From NCBI GenBank assembly GCA_023228925.1, contig JALOAF010000002.1, forward strand, positions 6,852 to 70,851: 64,000 bases of DNA, in the 5' to 3' direction. The stretch is from Candidatus Absconditabacterales bacterium (GTDB taxonomy: Bacteria; Patescibacteriota; Gracilibacteria; Absconditabacterales; Absconditicoccaceae). Positions 43,801 to 54,981 of this stretch are shown here, piece by piece. The position numbers and the translations under genes are program-made. How positions within the stretch are numbered: the stretch's first letter is position 1; each line of letters opens with the position of its first letter. A model generated the notes under the pieces. The model saw nothing but the letters and a program-made list of their open reading frames with translations, did not search any database and was not told the origin of the DNA.

Positions 43801-45189
43801 ATGTCAAAAACTAAAAAAAATAAAATATTTGTATTAGATACAAGTGTTTTACTGGTAGACCCTGCTTCTTTTTCTAAATTTTTATTCCATGATGTTATTA
43901 TTCCGTTGGATGTAGTTGCTGAATTAGATAAAGCAAAAAAATATACCGATACGGTAGGTTTTAATGCTAGAGAAACCACTCGTCTGTTAGATAGTTACTT
44001 TTCTCCAGAATTATTCAATAATGGAATTTCAATGGGAAAAGGAAAGGGTAATTTGTCCATCTATTTTTTAAGAGAGCTAAATCCTGATGTTAAAAGGGTT
44101 TTGAAAGAAGACAAAGTGGATCACAGAATTATCAGCGTTGCATTGAATTTGAAAACTAAAAAAAATCAAGATAAAGATGTTGTTTTAGTTTCAAACGATA
44201 CAAATCTTCGTTTCAAGGCAGCTTCTTTCGGACTTGAAGTTCAGTCATATAAAAATGACAGAGTGGAAGATTTGGATAATCTTTATAAAGGGATTTTAAA
44301 AATCGAAGATGTAGAACTAGATCCTTTTATAGATGAATTATATAAAAAAAAAGAAATTTTGCTTGAAGAGTTAGAAATAATTTCAAAAAATTCTTTGAAA
44401 CCAAATCAATATCTAATTTTAACAACTTCAACAGAAAAAACTGATATTCCAAAAAAAAGTGTTCTTCCAGAAAAAAGTGCTCTTTGTAGAATAAACGAAG
44501 ATAAAACAATGATTATTCTTGTTTCAAAAGAGTCTATTTATGGTAAGGTTTTTCCAAGAAATGCAGAACAAACACTATCTGTAAATGCTTTACTTGATAA
44601 GAATCTATCTCTCATAACACTTAATGGACCTGCTGGAACAGGTAAAACGCTAATTGCTATAGGTACAGCGATATCTCAAGCTTCTCATTATGATCAAATT
44701 TTTATTGCTCGGCCTATTGTGGCTATGAGTAATAAGGATCTTGGCTATTTACCAGGAGATATTCAAGCAAAAATTGCTCCATACATGCAACCTTTGCTTG
44801 ATAATATTCGTTTTTTAAAGCAATCAAATGGTGGAGATGAGAAGAAAAAATCATCAAAAATAGATAATTTGATGGAGAGTGGAAAATTAATAATTGAGCC
44901 TCTGGCTTACATTAGAGGAAGAACACTTCCAAACACTTTATTTATCATTGATGAAGCTCAAAACCTAACTCCAAGCGAGATTAAAACAATTGTTACTCGT
45001 ATGGGGGAAAATTCAAAAGTAATCTTTACAGGAGACATTTATCAAATAGATCATCCCTACTTGGATTCATATTCCAATGGGCTTAGCTATTTGATAGAGA
45101 AAGCCAAAGATTATGAAAAAGCCGCTCATGTGTCGCTAGAAAAGGGAGAAAGGAGTGAGCTTTCTGATTGGGCAGCAAAAAACTTATAA
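43801..45189 (+). CDS. PIN-PhoH family ATPase (PhoH2/YlaK type), free of UGA
   Basis: 462 aa. N-terminal PIN RNase domain (FVLDTSVLLVDPASF, VVAELDKAK, LVSNDTNLRFKA with the acidic triad), then the PhoH ATPase domain: Walker A NGPAGTGKTLIAIG, Walker B LFIIDEAQN, then FTGDIYQID. PhoH2 proteins are ATP-dependent RNA helicase/RNases. Unlike all other long genes here, none of its 22 glycines is UGA (all GGN), and its codon use and GC look richer. Upstream there is a short TA-rich spacer, downstream a strong terminator. Confidence 0.95.
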   Translation: MSKTKKNKIFVLDTSVLLVDPASFSKFLFHDVIIPLDVVAELDKAKKYTDTVGFNARETTRLLDSYFSPELFNNGISMGKGKGNLSIYFLRELNPDVKRVLKEDKVDHRIISVALNLKTKKNQDKDVVLVSNDTNLRFKAASFGLEVQSYKNDRVEDLDNLYKGILKIEDVELDPFIDELYKKKEILLEELEIISKNSLKPNQYLILTTSTEKTDIPKKSVLPEKSALCRINEDKTMIILVSKESIYGKVFPRNAEQTLSVNALLDKNLSLITLNGPAGTGKTLIAIGTAISQASHYDQIFIARPIVAMSNKDLGYLPGDIQAKIAPYMQPLLDNIRFLKQSNGGDEKKKSSKIDNLMESGKLIIEPLAYIRGRTLPNTLFIIDEAQNLTPSEIKTIVTRMGENSKVIFTGDIYQIDHPYLDSYSNGLSYLIEKAKDYEKAAHVSLEKGERSELSDWAAKNL

Positions 45190-45204
45190 AGTATATTCTC
45201 TATA

Positions 45205-45236
45205 TAAAAAACGCTGGTTCTACTAGCGTTTTTTTT
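45205..45236 (+). terminator. Rho-independent terminator after the PIN-PhoH gene
   Basis: AAAAAACGCT, loop GGTTCTACT, AGCGTTTTTTTT: GC-rich stem and long U-run at 45205-45236. Also usable by hflX from the other side. Confidence 0.85.
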
Positions 45237-45250
45237 GTAATAAGTATTTT

Positions 45251-46387
45251 TTATATTAAGCTAATTATCTTATTTTTTAAGTTTTCTAGTCAAATCTCAT
45301 CACGAACAGAAATAAAAACACAATCTTCTTTTATATATATTTTTTTAATTTCTGATAATTTGTTTTCATTTATCAAATCAATTTTATTGAAAACTAAAAC
45401 TCTATGTTGTTTTGCTCCAATATCATCTAATATTTCATTTACGACATTTATTCTTTCTTGAATAAATGGATCTGAAGCATCTATAATATGCAACAAAAAA
45501 TCACTTTCTACACTATCTTCCAATGTGCTTGAAAAAGCATCAATAAGTTTTGGCGGGAGATCACGAATAAATCATATTGTATCATTTAAAAGAACCTCTT
45601 TTCAAATTCATTTTTCAGGCTCTGTAAAAAGAAATAATTTTCCTACATTTGTTCAAAGTGTTGCAAAAAGTTTATTTTCGGCCAAAACTCCTTTATTAGT
45701 TAAAGTATTTAATAAAGATGACTTACCAGCATTTGTATAACCAACAATTCCAATAATTGCTAAACCTTTTTTAATTCTGCTTTGTCTATGTAGTTCTCTC
45801 ATTTTTTCAAATTCTTTCAATTTTTCTTTAATTTTTATTTGTTTTTCTTTTAAGTGTCTTTTCATTCTTTCTGTATTAGTTTCTCAGATTCATCTAGTAG
45901 CTCATCATCCACTTCCACTACTTCATCATTGACGAGAAAGTTCCATTCCCATTCCAAAAATTCTAGGTCACATATGCTTGATGGCTGCTAATTCTATTTG
46001 TAGTTTTGCTTCTACACTTTGAGCATGTTTTTCAAAAATTTTCAAAATTAAATCTATTCTATCTCGAGCTTTTATAGGATCTTTTAATCAAGCTTTTTCA
46101 CTAGCATGACGAAGTTGTTCATTTATTTCAAATATTTGAGATGGTTTTAAAACATTTCATACAATCAATAAATTTGCTCAAACATTGATCATTTCTTGGA
46201 TAATTTCTTCCAATTTTCATTTTCAAACATATGTTTTGAAATCTGGCTGATCTTTTCTTTGTATTTTAGTTAAAATCACCAATCATCAAAAAGTATCTAC
46301 AAGATTTTCTAATTCATTCATTCTGTCTTGTAAAATTTCTTTTGAAAGATTTTTGGGAGCTATATCTGCTAGAAACACTTTTAGCAT
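45251..46387 (-). CDS. hflX: GTPase HflX
   Basis: 378 aa. N-terminal HflX domain (GKGKLEEIIQEMINVGANLL, LELAAIKHMGPRIFGMGMEL-type segment, and the Gly-rich LSRQGGSSGSGGGATRGIGE linker), a basic coiled coil, then a G domain: G1 GYTNAGKSSLLN, G3 DTIGFIRDLP, G4 FNKIDL. HflX binds 50S and splits stalled ribosomes under stress. The Gly-rich linker, mostly TGA, is a family hallmark. C-terminal extension is minimal. Convergent with the PIN-PhoH gene. Confidence 0.94.
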
Positions 46388-46568
46388 ACAATGGGTTGTT
46401 TATAGTATTAAAGTTGTGTAAGTTGACAAAATAAGACCAATGTTCCAATTGGAAACTTATTATCAAGTATGTTGTTTTTTAAATTGTTTTCAAGTACTTT
46501 ATATTTTGATTTGAAAAAAACAATATATTCAATATGTTTTCTTTAGTTTATTTTTTTAAATAAAATCA

Positions 46569-47645
46569 ATGAATTACTTATTCACTATTCTACTTATTAT
46601 AGCAGTATTTTTTGTTTGACGATATTTGTTCAAAAAATTCAAAATTCTAGACAGACCTTGACCAGATTTAAAATGACTTAGATGACCAGTTCCTACCATT
46701 ATGTGAGTTTTTGCATATATTAGTTTTATTCTCACAATGATTTGGTTTTTTCCTGGGATAAGTTCAAATAATATGTTTCGAGGTCTTGTACTATGAGTTT
46801 TTCCAATTTTTATAGTCGAATTAATAGAAGAATTATGATATATGGGTAGAATAAAATTTAGAATTCCACAAATTATTAGACTATTAACACATATATGATG
46901 AGCAATTATTGCTGTTTATGTTTGATGAATTTGAATATGACAAGAATTTATTATTTGATCTTTTGTGCGACATATTCCTCAATATATTTTTGTGGTATTT
47001 TTTGTGATACGAGCTATGCTTTGTATCAACGCTGTAAACTGGATTGATTGAATTAATGCACAAGCTAGTGGAGTAAGTGCGATATGATTTTTAACTATTT
47101 TCTTGTTAATAAAATTTGTTGTTATGAGGCATTATACAGAATTCAACAACCGAGATGTTCTAGTTTTAACATCTAATATGTCTTTAGTTTTGTTTTTTAT
47201 AAGTTTAGTTTCTTCATTTTTAGAATACAAACCTTTGTGACTTCTCAGAGATGTATGAATTATGTTTTTTGGATTTAGTTTAGCATATTTGTCAGTTTTA
47301 TGATGAGCAAAAATATGAACTTTGATAGTAGCTTTATCACTTGTAATTTTTGATGCTATATGGGTAGGATTGTATAGAATTCTAGTTTTGAAAAAAAATC
47401 CTATGAAGTGAGATTACACTCATATACATCATAGACTGCTTTGACTCAATCGAACTAGATCAGAAGTAAGAGCCTTTGTTTGGATTTGGTCGTTTGTAAT
47501 GATGGTTTTGATGCTAATGCAATCGGCAAATAGATTCAACAAAATAATTATTTTCCTTATGATGGCAATGATTTTCTTTGGACTAAATTATTATCTTTTT
47601 GTGGTAAAAAAGTTAAAATATGGTTTAGATCTAAAAAAAGATTAA
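46569..47645 (+). CDS. MraY/WecA-type undecaprenyl-phosphate glycosyl-1-phosphate transferase
   Basis: 358 aa, about ten membrane helices. Family motifs: DLKGLRGPVPTIMG near residue 40 (the first cytosolic loop), NAVNWIDWINAQASG-like D.DG loop (NAVNGIDGINAQASG with TGA read as Gly), DAIGVGLYRI and the HIHHRLLGL loop at the C-terminal side. It starts a lipid-linked glycan by moving a sugar-phosphate onto undecaprenyl-P. NxxDGxxG and HIHH fit the WecA/TagO branch better than MraY. Envelope genes (patatin, LCP, MurG, pyruvyltransferase) follow. Confidence 0.85.
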
Positions 47646-47705
47646 AATTTTAACAAACAAAAATAACTTAATAGAGTTTTAATTAATAAGTTATGTTCTA
47701 TTTTT

Positions 47706-48557
47706 TTACCCCTTCTTTAATTTTATTCCCTTCTCATTTTTTCCATTCTTTTTTCTCGTTCCAAGTCCTTTCCCAAATTCTTTTATACAATCTTGATATC
47801 ACATATCAAAAACTTGCGTCATCTTTTTTTTATCTAAAGATAATATGGAGATCGGAATTTCTTTATAAAATAAATGGTCTACAAATCTAGTATTTTCCAA
47901 AACTTTTGTTCTTAACATTATTTCAAAATTTACCAAAAGGTTATTGATTGCTGTATTTATTGTTTGATTTTTTTTAAATTTTTGTAGCGCTATTCATATT
48001 ATTTTACTTTTTGGATAGAGTTTTTTTGCTAAATCTACTGGAAAATTATTTAAAACTCCTCCATCAACTAAATTGTAGTTTTTATATTTTACTGGTGGAA
48101 AAATTCCTGGTATTGCCATACTACCTAAAACAATTTTTGGTAAATCTCATTTTTCAAATAAAATAAATTTTGCTCTATTTGCATCAACGGCTCAAATATA
48201 TAAATTTTTGTTTAAGCTAGAAAAGTTGTTTGGTAAATATTTTTCCAACATATCTTTAAATTTTTCATTAGACAAAAGTCCTCATGTTTTTTTAAAAATA
48301 TTTTTAGTGTAAAATTGATTGATAGAAACATTATTCAATAACTTAAAAATTTGATCTGCCTCAAGTCCATAGGACCATAATGATCAGATAATAGCTCCTA
48401 TGCTGACACCAAAAATTGCATCTATTTCTTTGTCCAATCAAAGCTCTTCTAGTCATTTCAAAATTCAAACAGCATAAACTCATTTAAATCATCCTCAAGA
48501 AATTACAAGAATTTTTTTGCGCTTTTTCAAACAAAACAAGGATCTAAATTTTATCAT
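47706..48557 (-). CDS. Patatin-like phospholipase
   Basis: 283 aa. Starts MIKFRSLFCLKKRKKILVIS, then GGGFKGVYAVGIL (oxyanion hole), GVSIGAIIGSLWSYG with the nucleophile Ser in GxSxG, and LVDGGVLNNFPVDLA with the catalytic Asp of DGG. Acyl hydrolase, possibly acting on host or own phospholipids. The three glycines of GGG are partly TGA. Cytosolic by sequence (no signal peptide). The last residues are a basic tail. Confidence 0.9.
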
Positions 48558-48730
48558 AATTGTTCAAAAAATAAAAACATTAAAGTCATTTTATTTTTTT
48601 ATTTAAAATTTTCAAGCAGATCATTTTATTTACATAATCCAAGATAAAACAATTTTTTTATAAATGTTTTCTGTTGAAAGTAGTCAAAAATTTTATATAA
48701 ATTACTTGAATTTAAAAATAACACCATAAG

Positions 48731-49897
48731 ATGAAAAAATATTTTATAATACTTTTTTTTCCAATCATAATTTTATCTGCTTGCCAAAAAAACCTATACT
48801 TGAAAATGGATTTTGATCAAGCTCTAAGCATTTTTACCAAACAAGTTGATTATATACTAAACAACATAAACAACTTATGATTTAGCTGACAAAAAGAAAA
48901 TCAAATCAAACTAGAAATAGATTCAGAAAATAAAGATTTTTTACTAAACTCAAACATAGAAATAAGTGGTCATACAAACTATTTAACCCAAAAACAAAAC
49001 TTATACAATCAAATCTCATTACAATTTTTGGATAAAAAAGAAAAAAATGTATTAAATCTTTCAGGATATCTTGATTACAAAAATATAGAAAATGAAAAGT
49101 ATATCAATTTACAAGATTTTTTTGTAGACTTAGGTTCAGGTAATTATCAAAACAAACTATTGTTGTTAATTTCCAAAAAACTAGAAAACAAACGAATATT
49201 GCTAGATCTAAAAGAAAAAACCACTACAAATTTTTATAAGGACTTCAATTTTTTACTACAAACTATTTTTGCATCAAACATTTTTTATCCATTAGATGAG
49301 CTTACTTATGATTGATTTTTTGCATATAAAATAAAAATTCAGCAAGACATTTTAGATTATATTTCAGACAACACAGACATTAAGATCAATTCTTTTGAAT
49401 GACTTTTACTTGTCAAATCAAATTCAGAAGTAGAGTTAAAAATAGAAAATTTAGAACTTTATTACAAAAAAAACTACAATATAAAATGAGTTATAGGCAA
49501 TAAAAGTTTATATTTCAACATAAAAGTTCCAGAAAAAGAAGAAACAAGATATTTGCTTTCATTAGATTTTCATAAAAACCAATACAAATTTCAGATCAAA
49601 CAAACAGACAATTATCAAGATATGATAAAACTAAATCTTAATTTAACAAACAAAAAATTAGAAAACTTTAGCAAAAATACCATAAATGGACATGTAGAAA
49701 TTTCTAATAAATTAATTTATTGAACAGACCTTGAAAAAAACATAAAAATAAACATAAAGGCAGAACAACAATTTATAAATGATTCTGGATTTTTATTTCA
49801 AAAACCAGAGTCCTATATTATGTTAAAACAGATATTATGAGACAGTTTTTCTTTGAGTCAAGTTTTGTCTACAGAAGATTCTTTTATCAATAAATAA
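48731..49897 (+). CDS. Predicted lipoprotein, unrecognised
   Basis: 388 aa. Signal and lipobox MKKYFIILFFPIIILSA then Cys. The rest is mostly beta-rich and polar, with repeating strands (LNLSGYLDYKNIENEKYINL, NTDIKINSFEGLLLVKSNSE, IKLNLNLTNKKLENFSKNTI). It resembles large outer-leaflet lipoproteins of unknown role in these phyla. Followed 14 bases later by the LCP protein gene on the same strand. Confidence 0.75.
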
Positions 49898-49911
49898 TAT
49901 TCAACTAGTCT

Positions 49912-51378
49912 ATGAAAGCAAAATTTAAAACATCAAAAGTATGAGAAATACAAGACGATAATACTAAAAAAAATTCTATTTTTTGAAAAACACTAAAGTA
50001 TATTGTTTTTATATTATCCATATTTTTAATAATATTTTTTTGAAAAAACCTAATTCATGGTGGACATGTACTTTTAGGTTCTTTATGAAAATCTACAGTC
50101 AAAACTGTGAGCTCAAATATCGGACAAGAGATGATTAGAGATGAGTTTGGCAATATAAATATTATGTTGGTTTGAATTGGTTGAGACAATCATCATGGAT
50201 GATATTTAGCTGATGCCATGATTACAGCATCACGAAACCCAGAACAATGAGTAGTGAGTATGATTTCTATTCCAAGAGATTTATATATTAATTCTTCTTG
50301 ATATTTATGAAGAGTAAATGGTTTGTTTGCCCGTGGATACAATCATTGATGAAACAATATATGATCTGGAGCCAAAAATCTTATTACAAAAGTTGAAGAA
50401 ATTTTATGATTGGAAATTCCATATTATCTTGTGGCAGATTTTCAGTGATTTAAAGAAATAGTGGACACATTATGATGAATAGAAATTTATGTACCAAACA
50501 CAATACATGATACGACATATCCAGACGACAATTTATGATATCAAACCTTTCATATTTCTGCTTGACAGCAGATATTAGATTGAGACACAGCGCTTAAATA
50601 TACCAGGTCTAGACACACCACATCAGACTTTGCTAGATCCCAAAGACAGCAAGATATTTTAAAAGCAGTAATAGATACTGCCTTACAAAGAAAAAATATA
50701 ACAAATGTTTGAAAACTAAAAGAAATGTATTCCACTTATACTAGAATGGTTCACACAAATATTTCTTTAAAAGAAATGATAGGAATGTTTCAATATAGTT
50801 ACAATTTTAAGCATATGTTTTCTTTTTGATTAAATACTTATTGTACATACTCTTCTTACAAACTTACAGATGCTGGATGCTTCCTTTACAATGGAAATAG
50901 GGAGGCTTTTGGAGGACAGGCAGTCATGATTCCAAATGGAGCCACACCAGGCAGTATTTCCTTTTATGATTATACAAAAAGATTTGCTTTTTTTGTAGCA
51001 CATAACAATTGATATTTGATTGAAAATCCAAGAATTATAATCAAAAACGCTATAGACAAACAATTTGCATCTCAAAATAGACTTTCTCCAACAGGACGAG
51101 CAAATAAAATAGCTGTTAAACTAAAGAAATATTGATTTAATCTTGCTGGGGTTGAAAACTATTCTTGAGCCATAGAACAAACAAAAGTTGTTACATACGG
51201 AGATCAAACATATTCAAAAACAGTAGATACATTACAGTATTTTTTCCCAGTAAATGTTGTTGAAAAATGAGAGGTTCAGCTTCTTAGTTGAGAAGAATTG
51301 GGCTATGACATGGAGCTTATTATTTGAAATGATTTCATTTCTCATACAGCCAATAATCCGTTTAGTTATGAAAAATAA
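49912..51378 (+). CDS. LytR-CpsA-Psr (LCP) family protein
   Basis: 488 aa. Basic N-terminus, one membrane helix at about residues 30-50 (YIVFILSIFLIIFFGKNLIH), then the LCP domain: NIMLVGIGGDNHHGGYLADA, SIPRDLYINSS, KVEEILGLEIPYYLVADFQG, DTLGGIEIYVPN, GDTALKYTRSRHTTSDFARS and QRQQDIL. The conserved Arg/Asp residues of the polyprenyl-phosphate pocket are visible. LCP proteins transfer lipid-linked glycopolymers to the cell wall, which fits the WecA-type transferase. The C-terminal part is a LytR_C-like domain (GVENYSGAIEQTKVVTYGDQ). Confidence 0.93.
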
Positions 51379-51403
51379 TCATTTATTTTTTTTTACAACA
51401 ATA

Positions 51404-52153
51404 ATGCTTCATAAAAAAGTATTAGAACAAAAAGAGAAAATATATTCTTATATCAAAAATCTTTGATTAGATATATCAAAAGTAAAAGACGAAAACTTAT
51501 TGTTACAAACATTTATTCACAAATCTTTTGCTGCTGATTTCAAAAAAATATGATGACATAATGAAAGATTAGAGTTTTTGTGAGATTGAGTTTTGTGAGC
51601 AATTGTATGTAAATTATTGTTCCAAAAACATCCAAAAATGAATGAGTCCGAAATGACTTTATATAAAATAGCTTTAGTTAGAGAAGAAAATTTAGCACAA
51701 GTAGCCAGAAATATCAATTTAGACAAACAGATTTTTGTAAGTAGATGAGAAGAAAAAATGCAATGAAGAAAAAAAGATGCTATTTTGGCAGATGCTTTGG
51801 AGGCTTTGATATGATATGTTTTTCTGGATTTTTGATATACAGAAGCAGAACTCTTTGTAGAAAAAAACATATATACAATGTATGACAAAATAAATAAAAA
51901 ACCTATACAAAGCTACAAAACAATGCTACAAGAATATGTTCAGAAACTATATAAAGAGCTACCATCTTACAAAGATATCGAGCATCAATTTGATTCTAAA
52001 TGAAATGTTTTAATTTACAAAACAGAACTATATATTTTATGAAAAAAAGTGTCAGAATGATTTGCTAGCAACAAAAAGAAAGCACAAGAAGAAGCTGCAA
52101 AGATTTTCTATGAAACAACAAAACAAGAAAATCTTTGAGCAGATAAAACTTAA
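51404..52153 (+). CDS. rnc: Ribonuclease III
   Basis: 249 aa. dsRNA endonuclease for rRNA and mRNA processing. The signature HNERLEFLGDGVLGAIVCKL carries the catalytic Glu/Asp and has three TGA glycines (LGDG, LG). Also KDAILADALEALIGYVFLDF (second acidic site) and a C-terminal dsRBD with FASNKKKAQEEAAKIFYE. Start 51404 (MLHKKVLEQKEK) chosen for the family; an in-frame ATG at 51368 overlapping the LCP stop would add 12 residues. Confidence 0.94.
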
Positions 52154-52235
52154 GTAGAAAATCTTTTTCCCATTGAATTTTTTTGGTAAATACTTAAATA
52201 TTACGATAACAAATTTTAAATTTTATAATTTTGAC

Positions 52236-53192
52236 ATGAAAGCAAGGTTTAACATTATCAAAAAAGCTCCGATTTGGATTGCAATTTCAATTGTTTTGTT
52301 TTTGATTTCAATTTTTTTATTTTTCTCAAATGCTAGATATTCAGAAGAATTTACTGGATGAATAAGTTTGTGAATAGATAAAACAGTAGACAACCAAAAA
52401 GAACAAGCAAATCTAGAGCAATATTTATTAGAAAATCAGTATGAAGTTCTAAAAGTTTCTTTGGAAACAGTAGAAGATACTACAATGTTCAAAATAAACA
52501 CAAAAGTAGATACAGATGAAAAAGTCGCAGAATTGTCTGAACAAATAAAGCAATATTTGTTAGAAAATAATTTAATTTCATCTACAGATGAGATAATAGA
52601 ACAAACAATTACTTGACCTAGTGTTGGTTCTTATATGCAAAAATCAGCCGTGACTGCACTTATAGTATGAGTAATATTTATCGTAATTTATATGTTGTTC
52701 TCTTTTTCAGCGATTAGACACTATGTTTCTCCATCAATATTATGAATAGTTGTTGCTGTTATTATGATTTTTGATGTTGTGATACCAGCATGAGCTTATG
52801 GAATATGGATGTGGGTAAATAATACCATACAAATAGATTCAATATTTATAATAGCGATTTTGACTGTTATGTGATACTGAATCAACGATACGATAATAAT
52901 TTTTGATAGAATTAGAGAAAATTTACAAAACAGATGAACAGGGAAAGATGTTGTTTACGGAAAAGTATTTGAAGATAGTATTCGACAAACAATGAAAAGA
53001 TCTGTGTGAACATCTTTTTCTACATTATTAGTAGTGATATCTATGTTCATTTTTGGAACAGGGATAATGAAACATTTCGCATTTACTATATGAGTTGGAA
53101 TTATCGCTGCAACATTTGCATCAATATTTATAGCTACATCATTAGTATACATTCTCTTAGGTAAATACAAGACAGAAAAGGGAAAACTTTAG
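52236..53192 (+). CDS. secF: Protein-export membrane protein SecF
   Basis: 318 aa, six membrane helices. First helix IWIAISIVLFLISIFLFFSN, large P1 loop to about residue 135, then VTALIVGVIFIVIYMLFSF, VAVIMIFDVVIPAGAYGIW, the conserved TVMGYGINDTIIIFDRIREN, and the final helices FAFTIGVGIIAATFASIFIA. SecF works with SecD to use the proton-motive force in export. SecD is not adjacent, which is unusual as the two genes are generally neighbours or fused. The reading GYGIND is GYSxNDTxxxFDRxRE of the family with Gly for Ser. Confidence 0.92.
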
Positions 53193-53376
53193 TTTTTTAC
53201 AAAACAGACAATTATAGTTAAGACAATAAAATATTAAATTTAGATAAATATAGTAAAATTATTGTGGTATTTTTTTACAAACAAAAAGGGATCCTTAAAG
53301 CAGTAGACAGCTTTTATAAACTAAAATTTCTAAAGTTAAAGTTAAAAAAATAACTTTTAAAAACTAAAAAGATCAG

Positions 53377-54306
53377 ATGAAAATTTATATCAAATGATTT
53401 TATGGCTACAAAAATTTTGGGGACGAAATCTTGTTTTTTGGTTTGCTAAACTATCTACAAAATGAATATAATCCAGAATCTTTTACTGTAGAGGTTTGAG
53501 ATTTACAGCGAATACAGAGTTGGATACAACACAATAAAGTTTATTTAAAAGCATGAATTTTGGATAAATTAGATTTTGTAGAAAATGCAATAATTAGTAG
53601 AAGATTTAGACAATTGCAAATTTTTCTTTGATTAGATAAATATAGAAAATATTTCAAAATTTTTGGCTGATGAGAGGTTTTGGATGAAACCAGAAAGTTT
53701 CCACACGATTGACGAAATTTGATGATACTATATCGCCATGATATCAAAAGAAAAAATTTTGTTCTTGTTTGATGAATTGGAACAGATCAAAAAAAATCTA
53801 CAAAAAAAATGTTTAAGTATATTTTCAAAAGAGCACAAAAGGTGGTTTGTAGAGAAAGATTATCTTATGACAGGGCTCTACAATATTGAGTAAAATCAGC
53901 TTTTTTGTATCAAGATTTTTCTAAAGATATTTTGGAGGATTTCAAAAACAAAAGCAAAAGCTTTTTGTCCAAGACAATTTTGATCAATATTTCACCAAAA
54001 CATTTTACAGAAAATAGTGTAGAAAAAATACAGAAATTTATTTTAAAATATCCAGATCACAAAAAAATATTTTTTCCTGCAGATATAAATTTTGACAAGA
54101 TGTTTTATTCACAGCTAAGAAAGCTTGTTCCAGATTTACTTATTTATGATTGGACAAAACATCCCTTGATAGATACTTTAAATCTGTTTTGGTCTTGTGA
54201 TGCTGGAATTGGGTCTAGATTACATTTTTTGTATCCATTAAAAATATTTGAGAAAGATTTTTTGTCTATATCTAATTCAGATAAGATAAAAAAAGCGATA
54301 AACTAA
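53377..54306 (+). CDS. Polysaccharide pyruvyltransferase (CsaB-like)
   Basis: 309 aa. MKIYIKGFYGYKNFGDEILF matches the GY.G..N.GDE N-terminal motif, followed by IFGGGEVLDET, and a C-terminal domain with DAGIGSRLHFLYPL. CsaB adds ketal-linked pyruvate to a cell-wall polymer; such pyruvylated polymers are the anchor for SLH domains. That would fit the SLH-like C-terminus of the giant surface protein at 16.5 kb. C-terminal stretch between is less conserved. Confidence 0.85.
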
Positions 54307-54981
54307 TTAATCTTGATGTCAGTAAAAAAGCCTCCTTCTTCTAAGAATTTTAAGAAAGAACAATTGAAACAAAAAAACAGACAGTTTTTACCTAGAACTT
54401 ATTAATGCTTGTTGTGGGAATAAATAATACTACAATTAACTAGTTTAAAGTTTTTAATTAGTTATAATACATATCGATCCAAATCATCCCCCAAAAACCC
54501 ATTATTAAAGGGGCTAGCTCAGAATGACTATATTATTGTTGTCATCTCGAGTCGTTATTGTTGCGGATTTGTCATCTCGAGTCGTTATTGTTGCGAGAGA
54601 TCTAAAGTAAGATTCCTCACAAGATAGAACACTTCGGAATGACAGCTTGTGTGCAATGGATTCTTCGCTCCGCTCAGAATGACGAATTGGGGTCATATTG
54701 AGCCCATAGGGCGAAATATCCATTGGCTGTAAGTGGGTTATGTGAAAATGGATTCTTCGCTCCGCTCAGAATGACAACGCATTTGCCAATGGATTCTTCG
54801 CTCCGCTCAGAATGACGGAGGATCTGCAAATAATCCCTCCTTTCCCTCTTGTTAAGCGGGCTACGCTCAGAATGACGGAGAAATCTGGAAAAAATCTACC
54901 AGTCCCCAACTTTACATTATATTTTGTCTTTTATTAGTAAAAAACATATTTAAAATATCTATTATTAACAATAATTAGCCA
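54307..54981. repeat. REP-like dispersed repeat cluster
   Basis: GGATTCTTCGCTCCGCTCAG continuing AATGAC occurs at about 54658, 54750 and 54791. Related copies: GGGCTAGCTCAGAATGAC (54512), GGGCTACGCTCAGAATGAC (54858) and CACTTCGGAATGAC (54631). GTCATCTCGAGTCGTTATTG occurs twice at 54541 and 54571. GC content is clearly higher than the surroundings. No gene. Very similar elements are seen at many places in many bacterial genomes; their mobility or role is unclear. Confidence 0.8.

Noticed and set aside
46569-47645. MraY of peptidoglycan synthesis
   Set aside because: The length and the HIHH loop fit the WecA/TagO branch better; kept as family-level call.
54514-54723. 69-aa frame MDISPYGLNMTPIRHSERSE
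   Set aside because: Translation of the repeat cluster (SERSEE is the usual false peptide from this repeat type); not a gene.
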